Made by a program: the position numbers and the translations under genes
Source of the DNA: Conus ventricosus
Lineage: Eukaryota; Mollusca; Gastropoda; Neogastropoda; Conidae
Assembly (NCBI GenBank): GCA_018398815.1
Contig: CM031614.1
Coordinates: 50,876,671-50,940,670 of the forward strand
Direction of reading: 5' to 3'
Length of the DNA stretch: 64,000 nucleotides
In this document: positions 21,172 through 32,565 of the stretch, one piece after another
Position numbering within the stretch: position 1 is the stretch's first letter
How the letters are laid out: every line of letters starts with the position of its first letter
The notes under the pieces: model-generated
Seen by the model: only the letters and a program-made list of their open reading frames with translations
Database searches by the model: none
Told to the model about the DNA's origin: nothing

Positions 21172-23953
21172 ATAGCATGTGAAATCTCCTACCTACACCA
21201 TCAGCAATGGTTCACAATATTTAAGCAAGAATGTGTCAACAGGCTTCAATTATGAGTGTAACTGGCAAGAAAGAATTAACATTCTCCCCAAATCATTTGG
21301 GTCAGACATTCAAGAACGTTCCAATACCATTGAAAAACAAGTGGCTGTGGACATCAAAGTAGCCTTAAAATTAAGAAATTTGTTGGCATTTTCATTCACT
21401 GGTTGTCTTGCTTTTGCGTAGGGCGTTACACACGTATGTGAATTTGAGACTAGCAGCTCGCTTTCTCTAGCATCTATGCGCACGCGCGCACACACACACA
21501 CATACACAAAGTCACACCAGCTTGCTGAGATCATGTCTTTTATTTCAATTCATGCAAGTGTTTAATTGGTTTATTAAGGTCATACAGAATTTATGGCACA
21601 CAAAACAATGCTACCCCTTATGCTTCAATTCTTAGCTGGGCATTTAAAATGTTAGAAAGTTAGAATGGATCATTGGCTTTCAATAGCAGATTTTTATAAT
21701 AATTATGATATATCTGTATGTATGTATGTATATGGTATCCCATGAGAACATAACAGGTCTAGTACTGTAATGTTTATTTTGTTGGAATTTTGATGATTGC
21801 TGGCTAGGGTTGTTTGTTTTGGGGGATGGTATTTACATTTTTTTGTGCACCCCTCCTTTTGTTCTAACGTGAAGTTTTGTTCCCTTTCTACCGAGCAACT
21901 CTATCCAAAGCTAACCACAAAAGCCAGTCTCTATCCATGCCATAAGCAGAAGCTTAGCGAGTCATTTTTCAAGCAGTAAAATCATGGCAATGACGTATAT
22001 TTGGCTGTAATAAAATGTGAGGCTTGAATGCGGAAATTATGTGATGTAGCACCAAAAAATGTATGCAAAAGACTATTAAGGAGAAATTATATGATGAAGT
22101 ACCAGTATTAGCACAGGTATGCAAAAGACTGATATGAGGAAATCGTTGTATTTGACAAAAAGTATGTAAACAAATCTGAAATGATGTAAACTTGATTGAA
22201 AAAAAATTACCCCTTTTTGAGTGGATGACCACTTGTTTGTGGTAAAGATGCATTATGGAGAAACTGAGAGAAAAAAAAATTGAGCTCCAGATCCATGTAT
22301 CAAATTGAGGCTTTCTGTAAAATCAGTACTTTATACTTTTCTGTTAAATTTATCAGAAATGCACTTTCGCCATACCCATTTTCATCTTTGCAATGTGAGT
22401 GTGCATGTTTAGGATCCTGTCTTTTATTAAATTACATGTCTGCATGTGATTCAGCAGGACACCTCAACTGTGTAAATCTTCAAATTTTTTTTAAAAAAAG
22501 ATTCTCATCTCTTCTAATATGTTTGCTTTGTTTCAGCAGGGTCCGTTGTTTACCAATCTGTCTTTTTCTTGTTGTTAACATAGGGCATTTTTCAACATTT
22601 TACACTGCATCAATAGCTACAAACTTGTAAAAATTGTTTTGTGAATCTGTATTGTAACATGGAAGTATATGAGAAAGACGGAATACGATTAAAACGCCGA
22701 TGGTTCTTCTCTTTTCATTTAACAACTTAATATATTAACGCTGCACAGTAAACCAACACTTTCACATGCTGGGAGGCTGCACCCACATTGCAAGATATTT
22801 CAATGTTTTTTATTCACAAGTATACATGTACCCTGTTTTAAACATTTTGTACAATCAAAGAACAAAGACATAATTCTCCTCCCATAACTGATAAAACAGC
22901 ACTGCAGAAAATCAGAAAACAGATCAAAAGACAAACTGACATATTCCTTTCTTCTCTTCACTGCTTGCTTGCTGTCGTCCATGAGTTTGCCAGTTGTGTC
23001 TTATGGAATACATACAAATGTTTCATCACATTAATTTCTGATTTGTCTGAAGTTAACAATACAGTAAACTGTTATTTAAAAAAAGACAATGACAAAGACT
23101 GCATGAACAATTTCTGTACAACAGAGAATGCACGTATTCTTAAAATAATATGCGAGAATGTGCAATGAATGCATATACATGCGCATGCATTCTACACGGA
23201 TGAATACCTGGTACAGTTGGAGTAAAAGACAGCACCTCATATCAGCACTATTTCACGAAACAATTTGTGTACTTGTGAGACTCTCGAGAGTCATATATAC
23301 AACATGAAATACATATTCATTTCACTTCAAATGAACATGGTCAGGTAGCAGGTAAATGGTCAGGTAGCAGGTAAAGACTGAGCGATGCAGACAAAAGGCA
23401 GAGAGGAGAGACAGACACACTAGTGAAATTTACCACTTCTAACTTTTACAACTTGTCAGTTCACAGATGAAACTATTAGCATTTTCTTTTATGTGGAGAA
23501 ATAAAAGGATTGGGAGGGGGGGGGGGGTCGAAGACAAATGAGAAGAATGAAGAAAAATCAGAAACTAAAGAAACGAGCAATTCTTTTTTTTTTCTTTTCT
23601 TTTTTAACCAATGAAAGAATAAAACCAAAAGAAAAAAACAGGGGTGGGGGGGTTGGAGGTGGTGGATGTGAAGATGCACCATGATCCGCACACAACTAAG
23701 TCAACACTGTGCACTAATGCTTTACCGACGTGTTGCACTTCTTAAGATTAAGCAATTCATGCATTCCTTATTCATCACAAAGCTTGCATGATTTGTCCTT
23801 TTTTTTTTTTTTACACTTCCATTTCCACTCAGTAAATCACCAATCCGGAATCTCTTCCACTTTCTTTTTAAAATTTATTTCTTCTTTTCTAATTCAATTT
23901 CTTAACCCCTTGAACACAACTGACAAGACTAATATAGTAATAATAAATTTTGA
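21172..23953. other. Intergenic DNA, no gene seen
   Basis: AT-rich sequence with a (CA)n run at 21486-21507, TATG repeats near 21715-21733, a 13-bp duplicated GGTAGCAGGTAAATGGTCA-like unit at about 23340-23370, and G-rich stretches at 23511-23527 and 23640-23660. Open frames are short and unconvincing on both strands. Confidence 0.5.
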
Positions 23954-24025
23954 GGGTTGACTGCCAGAACCCAGTATGTCATATACATATATAGAAGAGA
24001 GATACTGGGTTCTGGCAGTCAGCCC
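23954..24025 (+). repeat. 72-bp hairpin with 24-bp arms
   Basis: GGGTTGACTGCCAGAACCC plus AGTAT (23954-23977) is repeated inverted at 24002-24025 with one T/C difference that becomes a G-U pair in RNA. A 24-nt AT-rich loop separates the arms. The size is like a microRNA precursor, but it may instead be a MITE junction. Confidence 0.85.
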
Positions 24026-24059
24026 TTGTATTCTGGTCAGTGAGAGACTGCAACATCCT

Positions 24060-24610
24060 TGTGATGTCAGTAAGAGAGAGAGAGATAATGTTGCTCACAG
24101 CCCAGCCAACCGCGAAGGGCCATACCAGGGCTTGTTCACAGTCAAGTCTCAAAACAGATTTTAGAAAATACACACACAACCCGTTACAAAAACATTTTCT
24201 AAAAACATACTGGAATTTCTTTTAAATCTTTCTTCTGTGAAAATCTTGGATCAGATGAAAAATGTTGATCTCTTTCAGAAACTCAAAAAAATCACATCAG
24301 GTGGGACATCTCTGAACAAGATTTTTATGGAGTGTGTTGTAAAGTGTTTATTGTCTGACATCATGCAAATGAGAGACGAAGAATGTTATTTATAGCCCAG
24401 CTGACTGCAAGGGGCCATATCAGGGCTGTCACGACGTTGGAAGTCGACTCTCATGTAAGTCCCAACTCTATATAAGAGCATGTTGTAAAGTGAGTTGAGC
24501 GTAACATGAAATGCATCATGGAGCTTCTTCCACTTTTAAAGCATATGAGCGAGTGTAAAAGGAGTGACCATTGTGCAAACAGCACAAGACTGTTTCTTCT
24601 TTACAACCTC
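24060..24610 (+). repeat. Dispersed repeat family 'GCCCAGCC-ACCGC-AAGGGCCATA', two copies
   Basis: Copies of a block reading AATGTTGCT.A.AGCCCAGCC and GC.AAGGGCCATATCAGGGCTG occur at about 24085 and 24385. They are followed by GATGAAAAATGTTGATCTCTTT and TCTCTGAACAAG blocks. The same modules recur at 30190, 30360, 30845 and 48668. No coding is seen; this is possibly a SINE or a LINE 3' end. Confidence 0.65.
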
Positions 24611-24856
24611 TGTAGTATAATGCAGGCATGAAATTCGTCCGCCTAAGGCGGATTTTCTGTCCATTTTTTTTTCATCTGTGCCCCCCCCCCAAAAGTGCCG
24701 CCTAGGAAAAAAAAATCCTGAAATGAACGTTCATTCGATGCTATTCCCATTTGGACATCTTGCAACTCTCTTATTCTCATAAGAATCAACTGGTCACTTC
24801 CGCAATTAATCAACATCCAGTCTTTTCGCGCCTGTTGAACGTCGGACATCGTTAAA

Positions 24857-25197
24857 ATGGCGAAGTTTGTCAAGCGCGCCGCAATTTCACGGCAAAAAGA
24901 AGGGATGAGATACGATTGGAAGTGGGACTGGCTAGACCAGAAAGTGGACGATGTTCGAGTTGGCGATGCGTTTCGCAAATTAGATGAAAAAAAGGCGCTA
25001 CATTTTGTGTTCCATGTGGAAAGATAGTGAACTATGGCAGTCGTGGTTACATCGCACTGAGATGCCATATGAATAGGGCAGACAGTCAAGCTCCAGACAA
25101 TCAAGCATCATTGTCATCCCAGCTGCAGCCAGCATCTAAAAAGCGAAGGCCCATCGCAATCAGGAGACATCAGGAGCTTCTTCATAGTGAGGCCTGA
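24857..25197 (+). pseudogene. BED-like zinc-finger N-terminal protein of an hAT-type element
   Basis: The frame starts MAKFVKRAAISRQKEGMRY and contains DWKWDWLDQK, then, after a one-base slip in an A-run at about 24990, FCVPCGKIVNYGSRG and YIALRCHMNRADSQ, followed by a polar tail ending SEA and TGA at 25195. C-x2-C and H-x-M pattern plus W-rich helix match the finger at 15486-15752, so the two belong to one family of hAT-associated N-termini. The SSQLQPASKKRR tail looks like a nuclear localisation segment. No transposase core follows. The region just before the start is C-rich and may hold the left end of the element. Confidence 0.5.
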
Positions 25198-25646
25198 GAA
25201 GCATGCAAAAATAAGGGAGCTTACTGGGAAAGATCTGACTTTTGGGTCAAGCAGCTAGGGTGATGGCATCTTTTTTTTTCCAGCACCTACTGTATAGTAT
25301 TTCTTTTGTTTGTTTTTTTTTGAGTTTTAAAGATCTTTTGAAAACAGACGAGGACAGGTATTACAAACAGCGACAGACAGATTATTCCACTCCTGTGGTT
25401 CAGACAAAAGACAGCGCTCTCTGTCCTAAAGACTGTGTAATGTGTGGCTCTGCCACAAGTCTGCCGTCTGCAGATAAGCAAAACTGTCTACTGGAACTGG
25501 CGACGTGGATGATGCAGGTCAGCACCTACAGGGTGTATCCCATCCTTTCTTTTTTTTTTCTTCTTTTTTTTTTCAACCTTTCTTCCCTTTATGGTATGTT
25601 AACATCTTTTCTTTTCAATTTACTTTACATAATGCTAAGTTTCCAA

Positions 25647-25676
25647 TTTTTTTTTTTTCCCAAGACAAGTTTTATT
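25647..25676 (-). terminator. LINE polyadenylation signal and poly(A) tail
   Basis: On the - strand AATAAA is followed 12 nt later by 12 A residues, which mark the RNA 3' end that was reverse transcribed. Confidence 0.8.
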
Positions 25677-25820
25677 TCACAAAAAGCAACGCACCGAGAC
25701 AATTGAACTAGTAAATACACATCTATCAACTCCATATTTTGAACAGGTTTTGGACTTCCAAAAATTTATCCTTCATATTAATTTCCGTCATATCCGATAG
25801 ACTATTCGTAAACCACATCC

Positions 25821-27359
25821 CTAGAATTTTAAATGTTGAGGGGTTCCATTCCATTTTACAATGTGATAATATGTGTTCGTGGAATTTTTCTCTGTACCTA
25901 GCCAAACATTAAACGTTTTCTCGTAGTTCAATTTAAGTCCAGATATTTGCTCAAATTCATAAAGGTTTGCAAATAACTTTTCGTATGATTTCTTGTCGCC
26001 TTCTAACGTAAAAGTGGTGTCGTCTGCAAATTGATTTATCTTAAATTCTGTGTTTTCTATCTTTATGCCTTTGATATCATGATCTTGCCTTATTTTGGTC
26101 GCTAGTACTTCAACACACAAAACAAATAGATATGGAGATATAGGGTCCCCTTGACGGCAACCTCTTCCAATTGAAAAGCCTGAAGACACTTTCCCGTTCA
26201 CTATTACGTAAGACTTTATCTTATCGTAAAAAGATGATATCCATCGTTGTATTCCTTTTCCAAATCCAAAAGCACCCAGAATTTTATTCATATATGACCA
26301 GTTAACTGAATCGAAAGCTTTCTTGAAATCGACAGAAATTAACAACCCTCGCAACCTGTTCACTTCTAAATAATGAATTAAATCATATATTGTTCGTAAA
26401 CTATCTCCTATATATCTATCTGGAACGAATCCCGTCTGATCCTCGTTTATGAGTTTTGGTAAAACAATTTTTATTCTGTTTGCAATACAGGCTGAAGCAA
26501 TTTTGTAGGTTACATTTAAAAGTGAGATAGGTCTCCAGTTCTTCAAGTATTCTCGCGGTTTCTCTCCTTTCGGGAGACCAATTATTATTCCTTCTTTTTG
26601 TGTTACAGACATTGCTCCATTACTGTATCCCTCATTTAGAGAACGGACAACAAAATCTAATTGTCTCCAGAAGAATTTAAAGAAATTTACTGTCATCCCG
26701 TCTGTTCCAGGACTCTTATCATTTTCCATATTGTTTAGCACTTTGGTAGCTTCTTCTAAAGTAATTAACCCCTCCAACTGTTCGGATTCTAACTGATTTA
26801 GTTTTGGCAGGTTTTCTACATATTTTTCAATCTCAATATTACTTACTTCCTTTTCCGCGTATAGGTTTTCATAATAGTTCTTTGTCTCTGTTAACATATC
26901 GTCCGTTTCTGTCAGAGTTCTTCCTTGGTCTGTGACAAGTTTAAGCATTCTTTTGCTTACGAAATTCCTTTTCTCCAATGCACAGAAATATTTACTTATT
27001 TTTTCCCCGTAAGATGCCCATTTAGCTCTGGATCGAATCATTATTCCGTCAATTTTTGTTTTCCTTAGCTCACTCAGCTCTTCCTTTTTGTTTTTCAAGA
27101 TCTCCAGGTCTCTTTCTAGTAAGTCATTTTTGCTTTCCAAATCTTGTATTGCTTTTTCAATTTGTTTTTCCTTTTCATTTCGTTTTCTATTTTTGCGAAT
27201 ACTGAATGTTATTGTTTCTGCTCTTATTTCCATAATTAGAGTTTCTAGAAATAATTGGTCAGAAATTGTAAACTGAATTTGATCGTTTGGGATTTTACTG
27301 ACAGTTTTTATTGTAAGGCAGTAATGCATATTGTCCTTTAATTCTTTCAATCGTTTCAT
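25821..27359 (-). pseudogene. LINE reverse transcriptase
   Basis: A 512-residue open frame with the non-LTR RT series: SPGTDGMTVNFFKFFW, NWRPISLLNVTYKI, INEDQTGFVPDRYIGD, LLISVDFKKAFDSVNW, GRGCRQGDPISPYLFVL and NQFADDTTF (catalytic Asp-Asp). The spacing and the RPISLLN and QxGF(V)xxR blocks place it in the L1/Tx1 group. After LKF at 25821 the frame shifts by one and continues as LGMWFTNSLSDMTEINMKDK and LFKIWS before a stop. The usual long C-terminal domain is therefore absent. Catalytic residues are intact, but the frame breaks and the deletion make it non-autonomous. Confidence 0.92.
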
Positions 27360-28152
27360 TAACCAGATTTACATATTGCTTGTCCCTTAGAAGAGAGGAA
27401 TTAAATTTCCAGAACCCTTTATGTTTCTCTTCCTTTTTAAAAACAATATTTATGTATATCAAAGAGTGATCTGTTCTATATCCGAACAAAATATCAGCAT
27501 CATCTATGTAAGTGATTAAAGTGTCGGACAATAAAAAGAAATCTAGCCTGCTTTGTTGAAATGGTTTTGGTCTTCTCCAAGTATATCGTCTCGTGTCTTG
27601 GTTCAATTCTCTCCATATATCAACTAGCTCTAATCTGGACATAATTTCGGTAACTTCTTCCTGTGCTCGAGCATTATTAACATGTTTATAATTGTGATAA
27701 TCTTTACTAGAATTAAGGACCAGGTTCCAGTCCCCTGCCATTATTATGTTGGGGACATTCAAATCTTCTATTTTTGATTTTATATTTTCAAAGAAAGACG
27801 GTTCATCATTATTTGGCCCATAGATATTTGCTAATACTAAATCTTTTCCCATTGTATTAATAGTTACTATTATGTAATTACCATGAACATCTTTAATAGT
27901 TTTCTTTATTTTGAATTCAAAGTTGTTATTAAAGAGTATTGCTACACCTCTTGATCGAGAGTTGTTGGAGGCAAATACACATTCATAACCCCATTCACTT
28001 CTTATCTGGCGTTCTAATTTACTAGCAAAATGAGTGTCCTGTAGAAAATAAATAGAGTATTGTTTTTGTCTTAAGAATTGAAACACATCCTTTCTTTTAG
28101 GATATCCCCCAAGACCTTGGCAGTTCAAAGACGATATCGCTATAGATTCCAT
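27295..28152 (-). pseudogene. LINE apurinic-like endonuclease domain
   Basis: About 285 residues from MESIAISSLNCQGLGGYPKR. Landmarks of the exonuclease-endonuclease-phosphatase fold occur in order: LNCQG (Asn), FLQDTHF (Glu replaced by Asp), GVAILFNN, LANIYGPN, MAGDWNLVL (GDxN) and RLDFFLLS followed by TDHSLI (SDH-like catalytic His). The role is nicking genomic DNA to prime reverse transcription. The start methionine directly precedes the conserved SLNCQG strand, as in the Tx1/L1 clade. It overlaps the RT frame by about 60 bases in another frame, meaning one small indel near 27340 has split a single ORF2. Confidence 0.88.
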
Positions 28153-30150
28153 TCTTCGTTAAATATCCTTACTTTTCTATGTTCTTTCTCCTCAGCCATA
28201 AACGTGTACCATTTGTTTTCAGTCGTGCTGCATACAACCTTTGACACAACAACAATAATGAAAAAAGAAAAAAAGAAACCATATGCATATGCACAAACAT
28301 ACACGAATGCATACTGAAAAAAAAAATCTACAAGACTACCAACACGTACAATCTAAATCAAAAAATGAGTCAAAATTTGCTTGACCAACGCAGGCAAGCG
28401 GCAGGCGCAGAGAAGAAGACGAAGAGAAGAAGAAGAAGAAGAAGAAGTCGAAGACGAAGAAAAAGAAGAAAGAAAAAAAAAAGAAAAAAAAAGAAGAAGA
28501 AGACGACGAACAACAAGAACAAAAACAAGAAAAAGGACGCAATATACCAATAAAGGCAATGGAACATTTACATAAAGCAGCGTCAATCTAAAACAAGCTT
28601 GACTTTCAAAAAAGGTGAAACGTATGCTTTCCATACACACACCATACATATACACTCACACACACACAAGCACGCACGCGCACACGCTCGCGCGCGCACA
28701 CACACACACACACAAGCGCACGCACGCACGCACTCTTGCTCACTCACTTACAAAAAAAAAGGAAGGGAGAGGGGTCAGCGGGTGCGGATGGGGCGTGGAA
28801 TCACGATCAGGCGCGCGTATGTGTGCCTCAAGTTCAGTGTATCTGTGAATACAATTCAACTGTCTTCAAGGACAGGAACACTCGGGGCGACTCATGTTTT
28901 GTCACGCGCATAGCGTGATGGGGAGGGACGGGGGAGGGGGGGGGGGGAGTGTTATGCACCATGTGTATTTTAAATAAGATAACAGATCAGAAAGTAAGAC
29001 GGGCTTGAGGGCAGGGGGGGGGGAGCAGTTGGGCGGAGCGGGGGAGGGGGAGCACGCGAGAAGGGAGGGGAGAAGAGGTGTAAGAAATAGAAAGATTTTT
29101 TAAAAAAAAGGAAAAAAAAAGAAAGAAAGAACCTGGTTCGTGGGAGGGAGGGGGGGATGTCTCCCTGTAAATAGGTGATGTATAAAAAGCATACTGTTGC
29201 CAAAGCTTTTCAAGGATTATTCAAGCAACAATAACATCAATAGCTTCAACTTCCTTCCCAAGAACCAATCACGTCTAAACAACACTCATCATCCACACAT
29301 CTTAATGTCACTCTGCATAACTTGTGCACATAGCCCGTCAAAACTTCTTACTTCCCTTCAAAATCTAAACAATACAAAGCAGCAGTTTAACGAAGCACAG
29401 ATTACCAGTTACAACTTTTCAAGAAGAATCAAAACAAGCAAACTCAAACATCAGCTTCAATCAGCATAGGCAGTTCCTGTCCCACATTCATATCATCCAT
29501 TTGCTTGCTCAGCAGTATCGCTCATCTGCCTCGCCTTTAATCATTGTAGACGTAAATAAAATATAATCAAACAGTGTGATCACCACATTCATGGCAGTAA
29601 TGACTTCCTGTATAGTATTTCAATGACTATGCAGTCTGCCAGATTTTTTCTGTGTACAATACAATACTAGTCGTGGATAGTTGTATACAGCAAGTGACAG
29701 GATTATTTGAATAGGAACTGTGGATTAACTGTATATCCAGTCTAGGAGTTTGAAGAAGACCTTGTGGCTATTTAAAGGGTTCCTGTGAACTGGTTGTTAA
29801 GTGGTATCTTTCTGGAACATTTCATTTATTTGAGGGGGGAGGGGAGGAACTCTGCAGAAAAGTAAGAATAGAATGTAGTGATTTTTTTTTTTTTTTTTTT
29901 TTAGCATTAATTAAATCTGCTGACCTTGGATCCAGAGGTGGCGTGTATCTTGTGTAATTTATTAACATTAACAGATCTGTTGTTTTTACATTTAAAGATT
30001 GTCGGTGACCTGTGAGATTTGCAAACAATCCTATACAATACCATTCTCATATGATGTTGAGACACCTATCTATCTTTAATTTGATTCATGTTGCACACTG
30101 CACACCCTCAATTCCATATGTGCTTGTCAAGCAAACAAACAAACAAAGAA
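28153..30150. other. Low-complexity intergenic DNA
   Basis: (GAA)n-like purine tract at 28409-28535, (CA)n at 28637-28740, long G-rich tracts at 28918-28950 and 29005-29170, and a T-run at 29881-29902. Arg/Lys- and Thr/His-repeat open frames here are translations of these tracts. No gene is seen. Confidence 0.6.
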
Positions 30151-30935
30151 AACACACACACAACAGAATCACCTTCCCTTAAAAGACAAGACAACGTTGC
30201 TTACAGCCCAGCCAACCCCAAAGGGCCATATCAGGGCTGTCACCACGGTAAAATCAACTCAAGTCATTCATTCACACAATTCTTTAAAATTCATCTTCTA
30301 AAAACCCATCCAAATGTTTGTTAGAAAAAAAAAAAATTCCACTGTAAAACTTCAGATCCGATGAAAAATGTTAATCTCTTTCAAGAACTCAAACTGACAA
30401 AGATCGTGTCAGGCGGAACATCTCTGAACAAGGTTTTCATGGAATCACCTTCCCCTAAAAAGGTTCATTCCAAACATGCTAACAACAGCATGAAAGAAGA
30501 TCTATCTTACACGAAAAAAAAAAAAAAAAATCAGATCAAATGAAAACTATTTAACCTCTTACAAAAACTCAAGATCACAAGAGGTGGAGCGTCTCTGAAC
30601 AAGGTCTTGATGTTGACTGCTGCAAAGGGCTAGTGTCCAAACGCCATTTAAATCCAAACACTTTATAAGAACATGCCCGACAGTCGGTGGCTCATCACAA
30701 GGCATCATGGATGACCTTCCTCAACTTTTCAACGATCCGCTGCTTTTCATTCATTGTTTTTAATCACTATAGCCAGCCTACCTCTCGAGGCCTTTTCAGG
30801 GCTGTCCAACTTATAGGTAAAAAATTGTCACATAGTAGGGTAAGGTAATGTTGCTTATAGCCCAGCCGACCGCAAAGGGCCATATCAGGACTGTCACCAC
30901 GTTAAAATCATTCACACAACTCTTTAACATGCATC
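30151..30935 (+). repeat. Dispersed repeat family, tandem-like cluster
   Basis: Blocks shared with 24060-24610 occur here: GCTTACAGCCCAGCCAACCC at 30201, GATGAAAAATGTTAATCTCT at 30360, AACATCTCTGAACAAGGTTT at 30418, a third ACTCAAGATCAC...GTCTCTGAACAAGGT at about 30568-30605, and GCTTATAGCCCAGCCGACCG at 30851. The modules are in the same order and strand as near 24 kb. Confidence 0.65.
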
Positions 30936-31317
30936 TTCTAACAATAAAAAAAAACGCACGAAATTTGGTTAATAAACTTTCCACTGTAAAAAAAAAAGTC
31001 ACATCCTTAACAGATCTGATCACGAAAAAGAAAAAAAAAAAGAAAAGAAAAGCTAGTCATGACATGGTAGCTAAACTACCGACATTCTCACGCGATGTGG
31101 TGGCTGTGGAGAAGACTATGCTGTGCTGAGAGCACTAGCTGCACACCTTGATTTCTCACTCCCTGATTAAAACAATAGGAATGCAAGAAATTACTGAAAA
31201 TAAATGTTTAAATGAAACCTGAAAAAAGCCATGTAGGCAAAGCAGAGGCATTTACCATCATGACTGCCCATATTTGTCCCACAAAATTAAAAAAAGGCGG
31301 GAATAAAAAAAAAAGGT
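30936..31317. other. Intergenic DNA, no gene seen
   Basis: A-rich sequence with several A-runs; nothing recognisable. Confidence 0.5.
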
Positions 31318-31776
31318 TGTAATGACACAGAAATATGATTTTCACACTGTTTATCCTGTAAAGCGAAAATCCCTCAGTAGCATAACAGCTGTGGCGTAAG
31401 TGACATAACTACTAGAATGTCATCCTTGTCTCTTGTGTGTTTTGACGTCATGGTCATGCGCAGTAAAAGAGCTTTGCCCTGCTCAAACTGGAACTTGGCC
31501 ATCTTGGAAATATGTGCTGTGTGGATGTATGTACTACGCCTTAGCTACCAACATATCCACCACTCAACACCCTGACATAATTATGGTGTCAGAAGTAGAA
31601 CTACAAAACTGACAGAGAACAGCAAGTTGAGTCAAGATGTTCAAACCGCCTGAACAGTTTGTTTCATCAACCACAGTCCTGGACTCACTGGAAACGAAGG
31701 TGGGATAGGTTTTGTGTTGCAGCTAAGATCGACATAGAATCGCAAAGTTATCAGGTCAGTGCATCAATATATACTA
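31318..31776 (+). mobile_element. 5' fragment of a Gypsy-type LTR retrotransposon
   Basis: A probable 5' LTR (about 31318-31577, TG...CA) is followed by a primer-binding site TGGTGTCAGAAGT (31584-31596), matching a tRNA 3' CCA end, then the gag start codon at 31639. The element is cut at 31776 by the left end of hAT-1; the remainder should lie beyond the right end of the window. The LTR start is uncertain because no second LTR is visible. Confidence 0.65.
31639..31776 (+). pseudogene. Gypsy gag N-terminus
   Basis: Begins MFKPPEQF and continues, after a one-base shift at about 31662, as QSWTHWKRRWDRFCVAAKID and ESQSYQVSA(S)IYT. The MFKPPEQF...W..WK.R(W/F)..F....I....Q....LIY pattern is the typical start of gag in a large group of invertebrate Gypsy elements. 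Only about 46 residues remain before the hAT-1 end CAGGGTTTCC interrupts it. Confidence 0.65.
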
Positions 31777-31801
31777 CAGGGTTTCCACAGTTCTTAAAAG
31801 T

Positions 31802-31988
31802 AGAGAACAGGGAAATGTCTGTTCTGGGCCACTTGCTCTCCACCAAGTTTTCGGGCGAAAGTGCCCCACGATTGGCATTTATACGTTCTCTAACAAGCAA
31901 GACTTCAATAACCAAAAATAACGATTATCTACAAACAAACATACTGTGTACGGTTATCCGTTTTCAATACTAATTTACTAAAGTTTTC
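31802..31988 (+). repeat. Polinton left terminal inverted repeat
   Basis: Matches the reverse complement of 47155-47341 with only a few differences: one extra G in the GGG run, CTC/CTCC, and C/G in TGTA(C/G)GG. Because the right copy contains the 3' end of the ATPase gene, this copy carries the same codons on the - strand. Confidence 0.93.
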
Positions 31989-32228
31989 ATAGAGTAGCGT
32001 AGGGGAAAGTAGCCAGGACTGAACACGCCCCATAGAGTAACGCAGGGAAAAGCAGGTTGTGGCTGAACGCGCCCATATACACGGTGGGTGCACCAGGCTA
32101 TCGATTACTTCGCGGTATGTTAATTACAGCGTGGGGAGAGAGAGAGAGAAAACCCTGACAAGTTAAGGTTAAGTTGCCCTCAGAACAGACAGACAGAGAA
32201 GAGAGAGAGAGAGAGAGAGAGAGTGTAT

Positions 32229-32267
<39 letters not shown>

Positions 32268-32565
32268 ACACATGGGCACAGACAGACACTCATACACGCG
32301 CGCGCGCGCGCGCGCCTCACACCTGCCGACAAACTGAGAGGCCAAAAAATCAATACTGCTGCCCCGTCTCCTCCCTACCCCACTCCCTCACGCCGGGCTT
32401 GCGCATTGCAATATATTACATCAGCTTTTTCTCTGCCGCCTGAGGGCGCTGTTAAAGCGCTCACATGACCAGTTTCCAACACCGGTTTCATCATTCTTCT
32501 ACTGACTTCCGGACTTGCAAGGACGCTTTTACTTCGCTGTGTACTGTGCTTGGTGTCTTATTCTA
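31989..32565 (+). other. Polinton subterminal region with direct repeats and microsatellites
   Basis: Two about 47-bp direct repeats starting ATAGAGTA(G/A)CG(T/C)AGGG lie at 31990 and 32034. Compound (GA)n(CA)n(CG)n follows at 32196-32314. The right end of the element has no counterpart to this region. Confidence 0.7.

Larger units (their letters stand above)
25648..28152 (-). mobile_element. L1/Tx1-like LINE, 3' complete, internally deleted
   Basis: On the - strand it has an endonuclease domain, reverse transcriptase, then a short 3' region with AATAAA (25676-25671) and a 12-nt poly(A) (T-run at 25647-25658). The frame breaks near 27340 and again near 25845. The C-terminal part beyond the RT is missing, so there is an internal deletion between about 25740 and the 3' UTR. 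The 5' end is truncated or lacks ORF1. Confidence 0.85.

Noticed and set aside
24643..25104. 153-codon - strand open frame
   Set aside because: Lies antisense to the zinc-finger frame at 24857-25197, which has clear paralogue support; the - strand frame has no motif.
28353..28655. Lys/Arg-rich and Phe/Ser-rich frames
   Set aside because: Produced by a (GAA)n-like purine tract read on both strands; no domain.
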